Shown here in pieces: positions 43,290 through 52,186 of a DNA stretch of 64,000 bases. A program made the translations under genes and the position numbers. A model generated the notes under the pieces. It was not told the DNA's origin and did no database searches. It worked only from the letters and a program-made list of their open reading frames with translations. The DNA lies in NCBI RefSeq assembly GCF_900101495.1, contig NZ_FMUS01000023.1, positions 1 through 64,000 of the forward strand. The letters are read 5' to 3'. The stretch's first letter is position 1. Each line of letters opens with the position of its first letter. This DNA comes from Alkaliphilus peptidifermentans DSM 18978. Its GTDB lineage: Bacteria; Bacillota; Clostridia; Peptostreptococcales; Natronincolaceae.

Positions 43290-43831
43290 TAGCTTTCTAT
43301 ACCCTTTCTGGCATAGATCCCCTTCTCAAATGGGTGCTTTATCATCTTCATTTCAGTAACATAATCAGCTAAATTTATAAGTTCTTCCGGAGCATTTCTA
43401 CCAGTTAATATTAGTTCTACAAGGGGTGGTTTTTTCTCAATTAGTTCTACTACTTCTTTAATTGTTACTATTTCATTAAATAGCACTGCCATTATTTCAT
43501 CAAGGATAATAAGATTGTACTCTTCACTTTCTAGGTAAGTTCCTATTTCCTTTATTCCTCTTTCAACTTCCCTTATAGTAGCATTTTTTTCTTCTTCAGA
43601 TAAAAATTTATAGAAATTATTAAGAGGAGCATATCTTATTAAACTAAAATTAGGTGCCAGCTTTTCAATACTATGTATTTCTCCTGTGTCATCTCCCTTA
43701 AGAAATTGAACCATCAGCACTTTATAGCCTCCACCAGCAGTTCGAGTACCTTGTCCTACAGCAGCAGTGGTTTTTCCTTTACCATCTCCTGTATAAATAT
43801 GAATTAAACCCTTCTCTAGTTGTTTTTTCAT
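43289..43831 (-). CDS. cobO: Corrinoid adenosyltransferase CobO/BtuR (180 aa)
   Basis: This ATP:co(I)rrinoid adenosyltransferase adds the upper adenosyl ligand. The P-loop is IYTGDGKGKTTAAVGQGTR (a form typical of CobO), with KVLMVQFLKGDD and NLIILDEIMAVLF as further family segments. The length matches. It follows cobU with a 14-nt gap and is coupled to cobS. The function is well supported. Confidence 0.94.
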   Translation of the reverse strand: MKKQLEKGLIHIYTGDGKGKTTAAVGQGTRTAGGGYKVLMVQFLKGDDTGEIHSIEKLAPNFSLIRYAPLNNFYKFLSEEEKNATIREVERGIKEIGTYLESEEYNLIILDEIMAVLFNEIVTIKEVVELIEKKPPLVELILTGRNAPEELINLADYVTEMKMIKHPFEKGIYARKGIES

Positions 43832-43845
43832 TACACTTCAACCCC

Positions 43846-44409
43846 TTATTTTAATTTCCATGGTATCCCACTTACAACAAAATAAACTTCATTTGCTTCC
43901 CTAGCAAGATACTGGTTTATTCTTCCTGCCATATCTCTAAACACTCTAGCCATTTTGTATTCTGGCACTATGCCAAGCCCCACTTCATTTGTAACTAAAA
44001 CTGTTTTTAAGGGAACCTCTTTAATGATATTAACTAGCTTTTTCATTTCCCCCATTATTGATTCCTCGATTTGATTAATTTCATTAGGTGTAATGCTATC
44101 CCAGTCAGTATTATTTTCCAGCATCAGATTGGTGATCAAAAGAGTGACACAATCTAAAAGGATTCCTTTAACATCAGATTGATAGTCTTCTATAACACCA
44201 TGAAGCTTCTGATATCCTTCATATGTAATCCAATGGGGATATCTTCTTTGTTTATGTTTTTCAATACGATCCTTCATCTCATCATCATAAGCCTGTGCTG
44301 TAGCAATGTATAAAACCTTGCCTTCAATATCTTTAAGTGTCTCTTCAGCAAAACTACTCTTTCCACTTCTGGCACCGCCGGTAATTAGTATTATCGATTG
44401 ATTTTTCAT
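43846..44409 (-). CDS. cobU: Adenosylcobinamide kinase / guanylyltransferase CobU (187 aa)
   Basis: This bifunctional enzyme phosphorylates adenosylcobinamide and transfers GMP. The Walker-A-like site is LITGGARSGKSSFAEE. IEKHKQRRYPHWITYEG contains the guanylylated-histidine region, and LLDCVTLLITNL and VTNEVGLGIVP are further family blocks. The length is right. It is the first gene of the cobalamin operon, just behind the riboswitch terminator, and GGGGTG precedes the ATG. Confidence 0.94.
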   Translation of the reverse strand: MKNQSIILITGGARSGKSSFAEETLKDIEGKVLYIATAQAYDDEMKDRIEKHKQRRYPHWITYEGYQKLHGVIEDYQSDVKGILLDCVTLLITNLMLENNTDWDSITPNEINQIEESIMGEMKKLVNIIKEVPLKTVLVTNEVGLGIVPEYKMARVFRDMAGRINQYLAREANEVYFVVSGIPWKLK

Positions 44410-44447
44410 AAATCACCCCACAATAATTTATTTCGAGTAAAATTAAA

Positions 44448-44474
44448 ACCCTTACCATTGAAAACGGTAAGGGT
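44448..44474 (-). terminator. Expression-platform terminator of the cobalamin riboswitch
   Basis: A 9-bp stem ACCCTTACC / GGTAAGGGT (44448-44456 with 44466-44474) is followed on the minus strand by TTTTAATTTT. It lies between the cobalamin aptamer and cobU, as expected for termination when cobalamin is bound. Confidence 0.85.
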
Positions 44475-44527
44475 ATTCTGCCTGCGCATGAAACACCCCT
44501 TCCCTCCGAAGGTTTGTCCTTTAAATG

Positions 44528-44676
44528 TATTGGCAGGTCTCCTGACTCGCAATTCTACCTATCGACAGCACCTTCCCAGAAATCCAGTGGTTTTGCTGTC
44601 TTCGTCCTTGCTTACAGTAGCGGGGGCTGTAGTGGCATTTCACCACTTTCCCTATTAAGCTCTATAAAGCACCATT
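44528..44676 (-). promoter_or_regulatory. Cobalamin (B12) riboswitch
   Basis: The conserved cobalamin aptamer blocks are present on the minus strand: GGTGCTTTATAGAGC, AATAGGGAAAGTGGTGAAAT, GCCCCCGCTACTGTAAG and the B12 box GCGAGTCAGGAGACCTGCC. A terminator follows 50 nt downstream, then cobU. High cobalamin should shut off the ten-gene cob/btu operon. The 349-nt gap between cobU and the next gene is fully accounted for by this element, its terminator and an upstream AT-rich region that probably holds the promoter. Confidence 0.96.
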
Positions 44677-44758
44677 ACATTTTTCAGTATTCAGTTAACC
44701 TAATCATATCAGAATATATATTACTACGCAATAGAGAACATTGATTTTAAAGTAAAAC

Positions 44759-46033
44759 TCAAAGCTTTAAAGTAATGATTTGCTCTTTATTTATTAACAC
44801 CTCTTCATCAAATTCATCTATAATTCCATCCCCCATTATTAATAAATTAAAACTTTCCTTCTTTACTTGATTCATATTGATTTCATATTCACCTTTAGGT
44901 ATGTTTTTTATAACAATCCAAGAGAAGTTTTTATCGTGTATCTGATGTATATAGTTAAGTTCAGTTATTACATTGCCTTCTTTATAGACTAAAACCCTAC
45001 TAGCCTCAGCTTCAATGGTAAAATCAATATTTCCATTGAAAATTATATGTAGGGTGGTAAAATCCTCCTGTATTTCATCAGCTTCTACACCATATATACT
45101 TGCAAATTCCTTTAGTGCTCCCTTTAATATTCCATGATGGCTTTCTTCAAGTATGATGTTTGTAAAAGGATCTAATCGGGTACTATTCAATGTTACAGTA
45201 CCATCTCCATCAATAGTTTTTATGGTACCATTTAGGTACTCTTGATTTATTTTAAACTTTTCTCTATCCACTATAAGCATTTGATTAGTTATAAATGAAC
45301 TCCCCATAATACAATAGCCTTCAAGTACCCTTTTCCTGAGGATATCATCTCTATAATTTAAGCTATTTAATAATTGATTTTTGTATTTTAGATGGCCTCT
45401 TGGTACTGTTTCATATCCATTCTCAGATATTTTATAGCATAAGAAATCACCATAGTCATATGTAGGTATCAGATTGCCTAGAGAAGGCATAAGTTCATGT
45501 AGTGAATCTATATTGTCAGCTCCAAAAGGGATATTAAGGAGCTTTGATAATATCCATAAATATCCTTTATATAAGTAATTATAAAATGTTTTTTTTTCTT
45601 TATCCATTAGTTTCCCCGTAGACCATAAATAATAGGCATCCACTGAGCCACGATTTGGTGTTCCCATCATCACTAATCGTTGTAGATCATTTTTGTATTC
45701 GCTTCCTTGAATATAGCAACGGGCAACAATTCCACCATAGCTATGGCACAAAATATCTATCTTTTCATTAGGATGCTTTTTCTTTGCTCTGTCTAAGGTT
45801 GGTCTTAAATACTGCGCTTCTATCTCCTTAGCACTCTTACGCCAGTCATAGTAGCAAATAAATAGGTTATCCTCTTTTCGATAGCCTAGATCCTCAAGCC
45901 CCTTTATAAAGGGCTCATAGATCCAGCCTGCCACACCAAACCGCCAAGAACCAGTACCTGATATCATTTCCTCACCAATGGAGCCCATTAATCCAGGAAT
46001 AAACACAATTGGGTTTTTTACAGCCTCTTTCAC
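44759..46033 (-). CDS. LCAT-like alpha/beta-hydrolase (424 aa)
   Basis: This cytosolic or surface-associated serine hydrolase of the lecithin:cholesterol acyltransferase fold has no clear signal peptide. KNPIVFIPGLMGSIGEEM is the oxyanion region and IDILCHSYGGIVARCYI carries the nucleophile serine in a GxSxG-like site. LVMMGTPNRGSVDAYY is typical of LCAT/phospholipid acyltransferases. Catalytic Asp and His probably lie near TIDGDGTVTLNS and EESHHGILKG. A 90-residue beta-rich tail follows. The start is taken as the GTG at 46033, 6 nt after GAGGTG. A GTG at 46042 overlaps that site. The lipid or ester substrate is unknown. Confidence 0.8.
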   Translation of the reverse strand: MKEAVKNPIVFIPGLMGSIGEEMISGTGSWRFGVAGWIYEPFIKGLEDLGYRKEDNLFICYYDWRKSAKEIEAQYLRPTLDRAKKKHPNEKIDILCHSYGGIVARCYIQGSEYKNDLQRLVMMGTPNRGSVDAYYLWSTGKLMDKEKKTFYNYLYKGYLWILSKLLNIPFGADNIDSLHELMPSLGNLIPTYDYGDFLCYKISENGYETVPRGHLKYKNQLLNSLNYRDDILRKRVLEGYCIMGSSFITNQMLIVDREKFKINQEYLNGTIKTIDGDGTVTLNSTRLDPFTNIILEESHHGILKGALKEFASIYGVEADEIQEDFTTLHIIFNGNIDFTIEAEASRVLVYKEGNVITELNYIHQIHDKNFSWIVIKNIPKGEYEINMNQVKKESFNLLIMGDGIIDEFDEEVLINKEQIITLKL

Positions 46034-46111
46034 TATAAACACCTCACCTTTAAATAGATTTTATATAATCTATGCCTAATATAAGGTGTTCATCACAATT
46101 AATAATTTCTA

Positions 46112-46666
46112 TTATTCATTTGAAGCTACTTTATCTCCTATTATATTAATACCTTCAAGCTTGAGAAGCATTTCCTTAATATGTAAACCTCCACCATAAC
46201 CCACCAGCTTACCGTTTGCTCCAATAATTCGATGGCATGGTACTACAATTGGAAGCTTGTTTTTATTATTTGCCATTCCCACAGCCCTCATAGCTTTGGG
46301 GTTACCGATTTTTTCTGCAATTTCCTTATAGCTGGCAGTTTCACCATATGGTATTTCCATTAAAGCCTTCCACACCTTAACTTGAAAGTCTGTTCCAATA
46401 AAATGTATTGGGCAAGTGAATTCTGTTCTATTTCCTTGGAAATATTCTGTTATCTGATTAATATAGTCGCTATTCTTCTCATCATCCATAACTAGCTTAA
46501 AGGTGGGAAAATACCGATTCAATGTATTTAGGAATTCTTCTTCCCCTTGATTAAATTCTATTATGGCTAAGCCACCATTTATTGATGCTATGCTGAGATG
46601 GATATTTGCTATTGTAAATATACTATAATACACATTGTTATGCTTTCTTTCTATTTCTTTCTGCAT
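46112..46666 (-). CDS. ogt: Methylated-DNA-protein-cysteine methyltransferase Ogt (184 aa)
   Basis: This suicide enzyme moves the methyl group from O6-methylguanine to its own cysteine. The active motif is PIVVPCHRIIGANGKLVGYG. The preceding VKVWKALMEIPYGETASYKE and AVGMANNKN provide the HTH and Asn hinge. The length and the N-terminal domain place it with Ogt. The start is the second ATG at 46666, 6 nt after GGAGG. The first ATG is only 3 nt away from it. It overlaps the upstream DUF2225 gene by 29 nt, so the two are co-transcribed. Confidence 0.94.
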   Translation of the reverse strand: MQKEIERKHNNVYYSIFTIANIHLSIASINGGLAIIEFNQGEEEFLNTLNRYFPTFKLVMDDEKNSDYINQITEYFQGNRTEFTCPIHFIGTDFQVKVWKALMEIPYGETASYKEIAEKIGNPKAMRAVGMANNKNKLPIVVPCHRIIGANGKLVGYGGGLHIKEMLLKLEGINIIGDKVASNE

Positions 46667-47330
46667 CATATTCCTCCTTTGCCAATCTCCACTGTTCTCT
46701 AGCCTTAATTTGTATCTGTCGCTTTTTCTTTATTTCTGGGTTGTCCAAGGCTTTACTATACCATTTGATGGCCTCCATATAAGAACCAAGGCCACGATTG
46801 AGTTCTGCAATTAAGTATGCCATTGTTATTTCGTCTAGCCCACCAGTTGGAAGCTTTTCCTGACTATAGGATTCAATAAAATACTTTAGGGCATGCTTTA
46901 AGTATTCAATTTCATTTAAATTTTTTTGTTCTCTGTAGATCCACGCTAGCCTAAGGCATAAATTACCTCTATAGGCCTTTGATTTGTTTAAAAGCTGTGC
47001 TGTAACCAATGCCAGCTTATAGGTTTCTATAGCCTCTGCTACATTACGCACACCACCAAAATCTCTCTTTAACCAGCGGGCTCTTACATGCTCCCATATA
47101 ATATTTTTTTGTGGTTTAGATAACTCTATATATTCGCTTTCAGTTGCACTATATCCACATTCAGGGCAAATCCAGACATTATAATAGATTGGGTTAATAT
47201 CTTTATACACGATGTTATAATCATCATGCTTTTCTAATACTTTAAGCCCTCTGCTTCTTACCTTTTTAGTAGTAAATTGACAGTTGCATACTGGGCAACA
47301 TACATTCTTATCATACAGTAACACATCCAT
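46638..47330 (-). CDS. DUF2225 zinc-ribbon/TPR-like protein (230 aa)
   Basis: The N-terminus has zinc-binding CCPVCNCQF and CPECGYSATESEY pairs, characteristic of DUF2225. The rest (residues 80-225) is helical and repeat-like, with EAIETYKLALVTAQLLNK and MEAIKWYSKALDNPE resembling TPR units. It has no signal peptide. The function is unknown, and a protein-binding role is plausible. The ATG follows GGAGG. It overlaps ogt by 29 nt. The pairing with ogt may be accidental. Confidence 0.85.
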   Translation of the reverse strand: MDVLLYDKNVCCPVCNCQFTTKKVRSRGLKVLEKHDDYNIVYKDINPIYYNVWICPECGYSATESEYIELSKPQKNIIWEHVRARWLKRDFGGVRNVAEAIETYKLALVTAQLLNKSKAYRGNLCLRLAWIYREQKNLNEIEYLKHALKYFIESYSQEKLPTGGLDEITMAYLIAELNRGLGSYMEAIKWYSKALDNPEIKKKRQIQIKAREQWRLAKEEYDAERNRKKA

Positions 47331-47413
47331 ACCTTCGCCTCCATATGTATTTAAATTTAGATGAATTTATTATAACAAAACTTCCCTCTATAATCTACGA
47401 AAACTATAAAAAT

Positions 47414-47446
47414 ACCTAGTGAATTTCAAAATGATTTTCACTAGGT
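47414..47446 (-). terminator. Terminator after the VanW/G5 gene
   Basis: A 10-bp stem ACCTAGTGAA / TTCACTAGGT (47414-47423 with 47437-47446) is followed on the minus strand by ATTTTTATAG. It lies 24 nt after the VanW-like gene's stop. Confidence 0.85.
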
Positions 47447-47469
47447 TATGGTTCAAATGTAACTATCTA

Positions 47470-48900
47470 TTAATCATCATGTGACGTTTCTTCTATAGCT
47501 TCTTCAATGAGTTCTTCTAATTCTTGCTTTTCCTCTGATTCTGCTGTAGCTTTTGGCTTTCTTCCTTCTATAACTATACCATGGACTGGTGTATAATAAT
47601 CATTTGAAATAAGCTCTCTATTGAGCTCCTTTCCATCCTTTAGATATATTTTATATGTATTTACACGATAACCTTGCTTAGCTTCCTTTTCTATTCTCTT
47701 TTCTCCAATATACAGTGATGGATCCTCTTTAGTTGTTATCCTAGGCTGAATTGTTTCGATAACCTCCGAATGAAGTTGAACAGTTATATCCTCAACTTTC
47801 TTTCCATACAAGCCGATGTGTATTTGATTACCTTCAACATAGCTTTCTAAATATACAGGATATTCGGTATTATTCATAAACTGAAAATCAATGTGTCCAA
47901 ATGCTACAGTTGCGTCGTGTCCAAGGGGAACATAAGCAACTGGCAGAGAATGATTTTGTCTTTGTATTATTTCTAGATTTGAACGTACAACTGCATTATA
48001 TAGTGTTGTAGAAACTTGACAAATACCTCCACCAAGCCCCTGCACCAATTGACCATTAACAATTACAGGAGCCTTTTGATATCCTTTATCTTCTCCCCGT
48101 TCTCCTGTCTGATTATTGAAGGAAAACACATCGTTAGGCATTAATAAAACGCCATTAATTTGACTGGCTGCTAAAGCTATATTTGTATTTCTGCCTTTAT
48201 CATTGGCACTAAATGAGGTTTTAAATTCACCAAGTACATTCTGAATGTTGTTTAGATCGGCTGTAGTAACTTGTGCTTTAATCACATTGGTTGGTATCTC
48301 TATATATTCAGTTGAAAAAGCTTCGATACTTATTCTTATCTCTTCCTTTAGTAAAAACTCATCTATTTCATACCCTACAACATCATCTTCTATTATGAAT
48401 TTACCATTCCTTCTCTTAACTACTGCATTAATGGGTTTAATATTTACTTCATCTTTAACCTCTAACACAATTTTATCAAAAGCTTCTTGGTTATATGATG
48501 CTTCTAACTGTATAAATTCTTGGTTGCTACGCAAGCTATAAATCTTAGTTAGCCTCTCCCATGTGCTCCCACTTCTACCGACATTATATGCCTTTTCAAC
48601 AGCCTCCTCGTATTCATAATGATACCCTAATAGACTGTAGTGAAACTCCCATTGTTTTTCATTGAATTCTAATAAAATTTTATAGTTTTCCAGCTGTTCT
48701 TGAAAAATCTCTTCTATTCTTTCTAATGCTTCTTCCTTTGTAAGCTGTCCAACATCTACAGATTCAATATAGATATTGTTGTAAATCTCTTGATTTTCTA
48801 ATAATAGCGTAGCCATCCAAATTAGCATAATAACAAAAAAAACTAATATTATTCCAATAACTGTAATCTTTCTTTTGTTTTTTACCAGTATCGTTTCCAT
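47470..48900 (-). CDS. VanW-family membrane-anchored protein with G5 domain (476 aa)
   Basis: An N-terminal hydrophobic anchor, ITVIGIILVFFVIMLIWMA, exposes the rest outside the cell. The middle shows the repeated peptidoglycan-binding-like segment before VanW. The VanW domain follows (SFNNQTGERGEDKGYQKAPV, LGGGICQVSTTLYNAVVRS). A C-terminal G5-like stretch (GYRVNTYKIYLKDGKELNRE) can bind cell-wall sugars. This is the YoaR-like domain order. The function is in the cell wall, with no known reaction. The start is the ATG at 48900 (METILVKN), just after GGGGTGAGG. An upstream ATG at 48939 is not supported. Confidence 0.88.
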   Translation of the reverse strand: METILVKNKRKITVIGIILVFFVIMLIWMATLLLENQEIYNNIYIESVDVGQLTKEEALERIEEIFQEQLENYKILLEFNEKQWEFHYSLLGYHYEYEEAVEKAYNVGRSGSTWERLTKIYSLRSNQEFIQLEASYNQEAFDKIVLEVKDEVNIKPINAVVKRRNGKFIIEDDVVGYEIDEFLLKEEIRISIEAFSTEYIEIPTNVIKAQVTTADLNNIQNVLGEFKTSFSANDKGRNTNIALAASQINGVLLMPNDVFSFNNQTGERGEDKGYQKAPVIVNGQLVQGLGGGICQVSTTLYNAVVRSNLEIIQRQNHSLPVAYVPLGHDATVAFGHIDFQFMNNTEYPVYLESYVEGNQIHIGLYGKKVEDITVQLHSEVIETIQPRITTKEDPSLYIGEKRIEKEAKQGYRVNTYKIYLKDGKELNRELISNDYYTPVHGIVIEGRKPKATAESEEKQELEELIEEAIEETSHDD

Positions 48901-49016
48901 ATTCCTCACCCCTCGTGAAAATAGCATGTCATAAATCATAACTGCTTATTACAGTTTATTTCAAACTAAATGAATTATTCGCTATTCTATATTATTTAAT
49001 TCGATAATAAATTACA

Positions 49017-49045
49017 TAAAAAAAGACCTTCTTTTAAAAAGGTCC
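49017..49045 (-). terminator. Terminator after the FtsA-like gene
   Basis: GACCTT / AAGGTC (49025-49030 with 49039-49044) forms a stem followed on the minus strand by a run of about eight T. It lies 18 nt after the FtsA-like gene's stop. Confidence 0.85.
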
Positions 49046-49063
49046 TATAATTCATCTGACTAT

Positions 49064-51043
49064 TTATTCCCATCTTACTATTATTTCATCCCCGTTATTT
49101 ATTGGAGCAGTATATATTGCAGACTCACCATTTAGCATGATCACCAATTTTCCCTTTATTTTATTACGATCAAAATCAATGTAATTGAAAATATCAACAA
49201 AGATCATCGTTTTTTTATCTTTTATGATTTGAAGGGGACTTCCATTATAAATTACCTCAAGCACATTATCATTATTGTCAGATTGTTTTATTTCATCAGT
49301 TATTTCATCAATAATTATTGCGTCATTGGAGGTGATTTTTTCGTTTGCTAAAGCACAAGTTCCATTTATAGAAAACTTGTTTTTTTCGATATCAAGCTTA
49401 AGGTATTCACATAAATCAGCAATCGAATTAATTTCTTTTGTAATAATACTGTCACTATTTTTTATATGATACAGCTCATCAACCAATTGGTCATTTACCC
49501 ATATCTCATAAATTTTTCTCATTTTTTTCCCGTTTACCTTAATTGCTTTAGTTACGTCTATTACATCGTTAATTAGTGGAGATGCGTCTTTGCCTTCCTT
49601 TGCTGATACTATGCGGATTTTATCGTCATTACTAATTATTGCATCTAGGTTAGCCTTTTTATTATTTATGAATATTTCTGCTACTTCTCCATATTCACCA
49701 CTTATAAGTTTTTCTTGTCCATTAATAATAATTTGTATAGATTTACCTCTCTTTGGTATAAGCTCTCTAGGACTAAATCCAGTTAAAACTAGAGCATCAC
49801 TAACCTTTAATTGTTTAGACTGAAATAGCTTTATTTTTTCATCATTTACAGTTATTTCAACAAAATCCTTTGACTTACTATCAATTGCCTTTGCTAAAAT
49901 TCCTATAGGTGTTATTCCTTCTGGTCCTTCTATTATTAGTTCATTAGCCTCTAGGTTTTGAATCATCTTAACACCTCTGACTGTCACTCTTTCCAAAGGT
50001 ATTTCCAATTTTTCAGCTATAATTTCAGGTAAGCCTGGTAGCAGGCTTCCCCCACCAATCAAGAAAACTACACTTGGCGCCTTCCCATTTTGAATTACTA
50101 TATTATTACAAATATCTTCTGCTATTGCCTTAATTGAGTGCTTTATCGTACTAAGAATATCCTTTGATTTAATCTCATGGGTTATTCCAATTATATCAGT
50201 AAACTGCTGTATGTCATCCTTATAAAGATTGCATTTTAGTTTTTCAGCACTATCGAAATCTAAAAGATACGCCTTTGCTATGGCTTCAGTTATTTCATCT
50301 CCAGCAGTTGAAGTCATTCCATAAGCTACAACTGTTCCATCTTTAGTGATGGCAATATCCGAGGTTCCTGCTCCAATATCCACCAATGCAATATTTAATA
50401 GCCGTACATTTTGAGGAACAGCCACTTCAATAGCTGCAATTGGCTCTAATGTCATATAGCTTACCTCAAGGCCTATCTTGGCCATAACAGTATACAGGCT
50501 ATCCACTACAAGGTGTGGTAGGAAGGTTGCTAAAACATCTATTTTCACTTTTTTCCCACGATGCCCCAATAGATTCGTTATAAGTCCATCGTTCAAATAA
50601 TTGTTTACAATTGTATGGCCAATACAAAAATAATTTGTCAATTCATTTGATTCTTCTTCAAGCATCATCTGGGCCATTTGCAGGGCCTCTATCTCCAAGC
50701 TATTAATTAAATGTTTATCAATGGCTTTTCCTTCATCTATTTCCTTTTCCACCTCAACACGGCAGGTTTTAAGAGCTCTACCAGCAGCAGCAATTGCTAC
50801 TTCCTTCAATTGATAACCTATTTTATCTTCTAGCTGCTCCTTTACGTTTCTAGCCACCTGTACAACACCCTCAATATCATGAATCTGTCCATCGTACATA
50901 GCTCTAGTTTGATGAAACTCCATGGCACTATGATGAATTGTAATTTTTTGATCCTTATACGCTCCCAACAATCCAACAACGCTCCGAGTTCCGATGTCAA
51001 GGGCAAAAATCATTGATTCTCTATTTAAATTATTTTTTTCCAT
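49064..51043 (-). CDS. FtsA-like actin-fold ATPase with extended C-terminus (659 aa)
   Basis: Residues 1-390 are an FtsA/PilM-type actin fold: ATP-binding FALDIGTRSVVGLLGA, the LLNIALVDIGAGTSDIAIT phosphate-2 loop and VVFLIGGGSLLPGLPE. Residues 410-659 are a long C-terminal region of beta-rich, ubiquitin-like or TonB-plug-like repeats (for example VEITVNDEKIKL, SIQIIINGQEKL, KIYEIWVNDQLVDEL). This long form is known in Clostridia and differs from the classical FtsA beside ftsZ. No ftsZ or pilus gene is adjacent here. The start is the ATG at 51043, preceded by AAAGGA at 8 nt. An upstream ATG at 51091 is rejected. Confidence 0.85.
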   Translation of the reverse strand: MEKNNLNRESMIFALDIGTRSVVGLLGAYKDQKITIHHSAMEFHQTRAMYDGQIHDIEGVVQVARNVKEQLEDKIGYQLKEVAIAAAGRALKTCRVEVEKEIDEGKAIDKHLINSLEIEALQMAQMMLEEESNELTNYFCIGHTIVNNYLNDGLITNLLGHRGKKVKIDVLATFLPHLVVDSLYTVMAKIGLEVSYMTLEPIAAIEVAVPQNVRLLNIALVDIGAGTSDIAITKDGTVVAYGMTSTAGDEITEAIAKAYLLDFDSAEKLKCNLYKDDIQQFTDIIGITHEIKSKDILSTIKHSIKAIAEDICNNIVIQNGKAPSVVFLIGGGSLLPGLPEIIAEKLEIPLERVTVRGVKMIQNLEANELIIEGPEGITPIGILAKAIDSKSKDFVEITVNDEKIKLFQSKQLKVSDALVLTGFSPRELIPKRGKSIQIIINGQEKLISGEYGEVAEIFINNKKANLDAIISNDDKIRIVSAKEGKDASPLINDVIDVTKAIKVNGKKMRKIYEIWVNDQLVDELYHIKNSDSIITKEINSIADLCEYLKLDIEKNKFSINGTCALANEKITSNDAIIIDEITDEIKQSDNNDNVLEVIYNGSPLQIIKDKKTMIFVDIFNYIDFDRNKIKGKLVIMLNGESAIYTAPINNGDEIIVRWE

Positions 51044-51181
51044 GAACGACATCCTTTCCAAGCTCACATTCCATATGACATATTTCTGCATAAACTTGCT
51101 TTTTCCTTTTTATTCATGGAAAAACATATACTTTTTAACACATAGCAAGAAAGTGATGAACTCCTTTTTTCCATTTTATAT

Positions 51182-51835
51182 TCATACTTTATTATTTTCC
51201 CTATAGTATAAGCACTCATTACTTAATAAGCATTTCCCACATAGGGGTTTTCTTGCCTTGCAAACTCTTCGTCCATGGTAAATCAACCAATGATGTGCTT
51301 CTGACCAAAGGTTTTGAGGTATATTTTTCATCAGCTGCTCCTCTGTCTTTAAAACATCATCTGCATTAGCTAGTCCTAGCCTATTTGAAACTCTAAAAAC
51401 GTGTGTATCTACAGCTATGGCATCTTTATCAAATACATTGCTTATAACAACATTGGCTGTTTTTCTACCGACTCCCGGCAACTCCATAAGCTGTTCTCTT
51501 TCCTCCGGTACTTCTCCATTATATCTATCTACAAGTATTCTACAGGTAGCTAATATATTTTTACTTTTACTTCTATAAAAGCCGCAGCTATGAATCCAAT
51601 TTCCCAATTCTTCTTCTGTAAGCTTTAAAAAATCCTCTGGGCTATCGTATGCTTTAAACAGCTTAGAAGTAACTTGATTCACTCTTTTATCTGTACATTG
51701 AGCTGCTAGAATTGTTGCAATTAATAATTGGAATGGACTATTAAAATCAAGTTCACTTTCTGCCCCAGCATATAAGTCATGAAGGTTTTTAAGTACTACT
51801 TTTATTTTTTCTTTAGTTAAAGCTTTTTTCTGCAT
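51182..51835 (-). CDS. nth: Endonuclease III (217 aa)
   Basis: This DNA glycosylase/AP lyase repairs oxidised pyrimidines. The helix-hairpin-helix ELPGVGRKTANVVIS has the catalytic lysine, and IAVDTHVFRVSNRLG has the catalytic aspartate. The C-terminal [4Fe-4S] site is CKARKPLCGKCLLSNEC with the usual C-x6-C-x2-C-x5-C spacing. The length is right. The start is the ATG at 51835 (MQKKALT), preceded by GGGGGCAGG. An upstream start at 51865 is rejected. It follows DUF503 with a 35-nt gap. Confidence 0.96.
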   Translation of the reverse strand: MQKKALTKEKIKVVLKNLHDLYAGAESELDFNSPFQLLIATILAAQCTDKRVNQVTSKLFKAYDSPEDFLKLTEEELGNWIHSCGFYRSKSKNILATCRILVDRYNGEVPEEREQLMELPGVGRKTANVVISNVFDKDAIAVDTHVFRVSNRLGLANADDVLKTEEQLMKNIPQNLWSEAHHWLIYHGRRVCKARKPLCGKCLLSNECLYYRENNKV

Positions 51836-51870
51836 ATCCTGCCCCCTAGTAGAACAGAGTTTCAAAGATT

Positions 51871-52179
51871 TTACAATATTTCAACATCACAGTTGGTTAT
51901 GTCAAATCTTCCATCTCTTTCAATAAATTTTACTACACTATTAATTACTTCATCTGCATGTTTCCTGCTATTGCTTACACAGGAAAACCCGATCTCTGCC
52001 ACCTGCCATTTATCCATCTCTCCCACCTCAGCAATGGAAACATTAAACCTTGTCTTTACCCTTTCTATTACACTTTTTATTATATGTCGTTTTTCCTTCA
52101 ATGAATTTACCTCAAATAACATTAATCTTAAATTACAAACACCAACTAGCAATTCCCCCACATCCTTATATTGTGTCAT
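51871..52179 (-). CDS. DUF503 family protein (up to 102 aa)
   Basis: This small soluble protein has the family block NSLKEKRHIIKSVIERVKTRFNVSIAEV (split at residue 40) and a ferredoxin-like alpha/beta layout. The function is unknown; DUF503 proteins are often near ribosome-binding factor genes. The start is unsure. The ATG at 52179 has no ribosome binding site. A TTG at 52152 would give about 93 residues and place the family's usual opening (LVGVCNLRL) at the N-terminus. It lies 7 nt after the RND gene and before nth. Confidence 0.8.
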   Translation of the reverse strand: MTQYKDVGELLVGVCNLRLMLFEVNSLKEKRHIIKSVIERVKTRFNVSIAEVGEMDKWQVAEIGFSCVSNSRKHADEVINSVVKFIERDGRFDITNCDVEIL

Positions 52180-52186
52180 ATCAATT

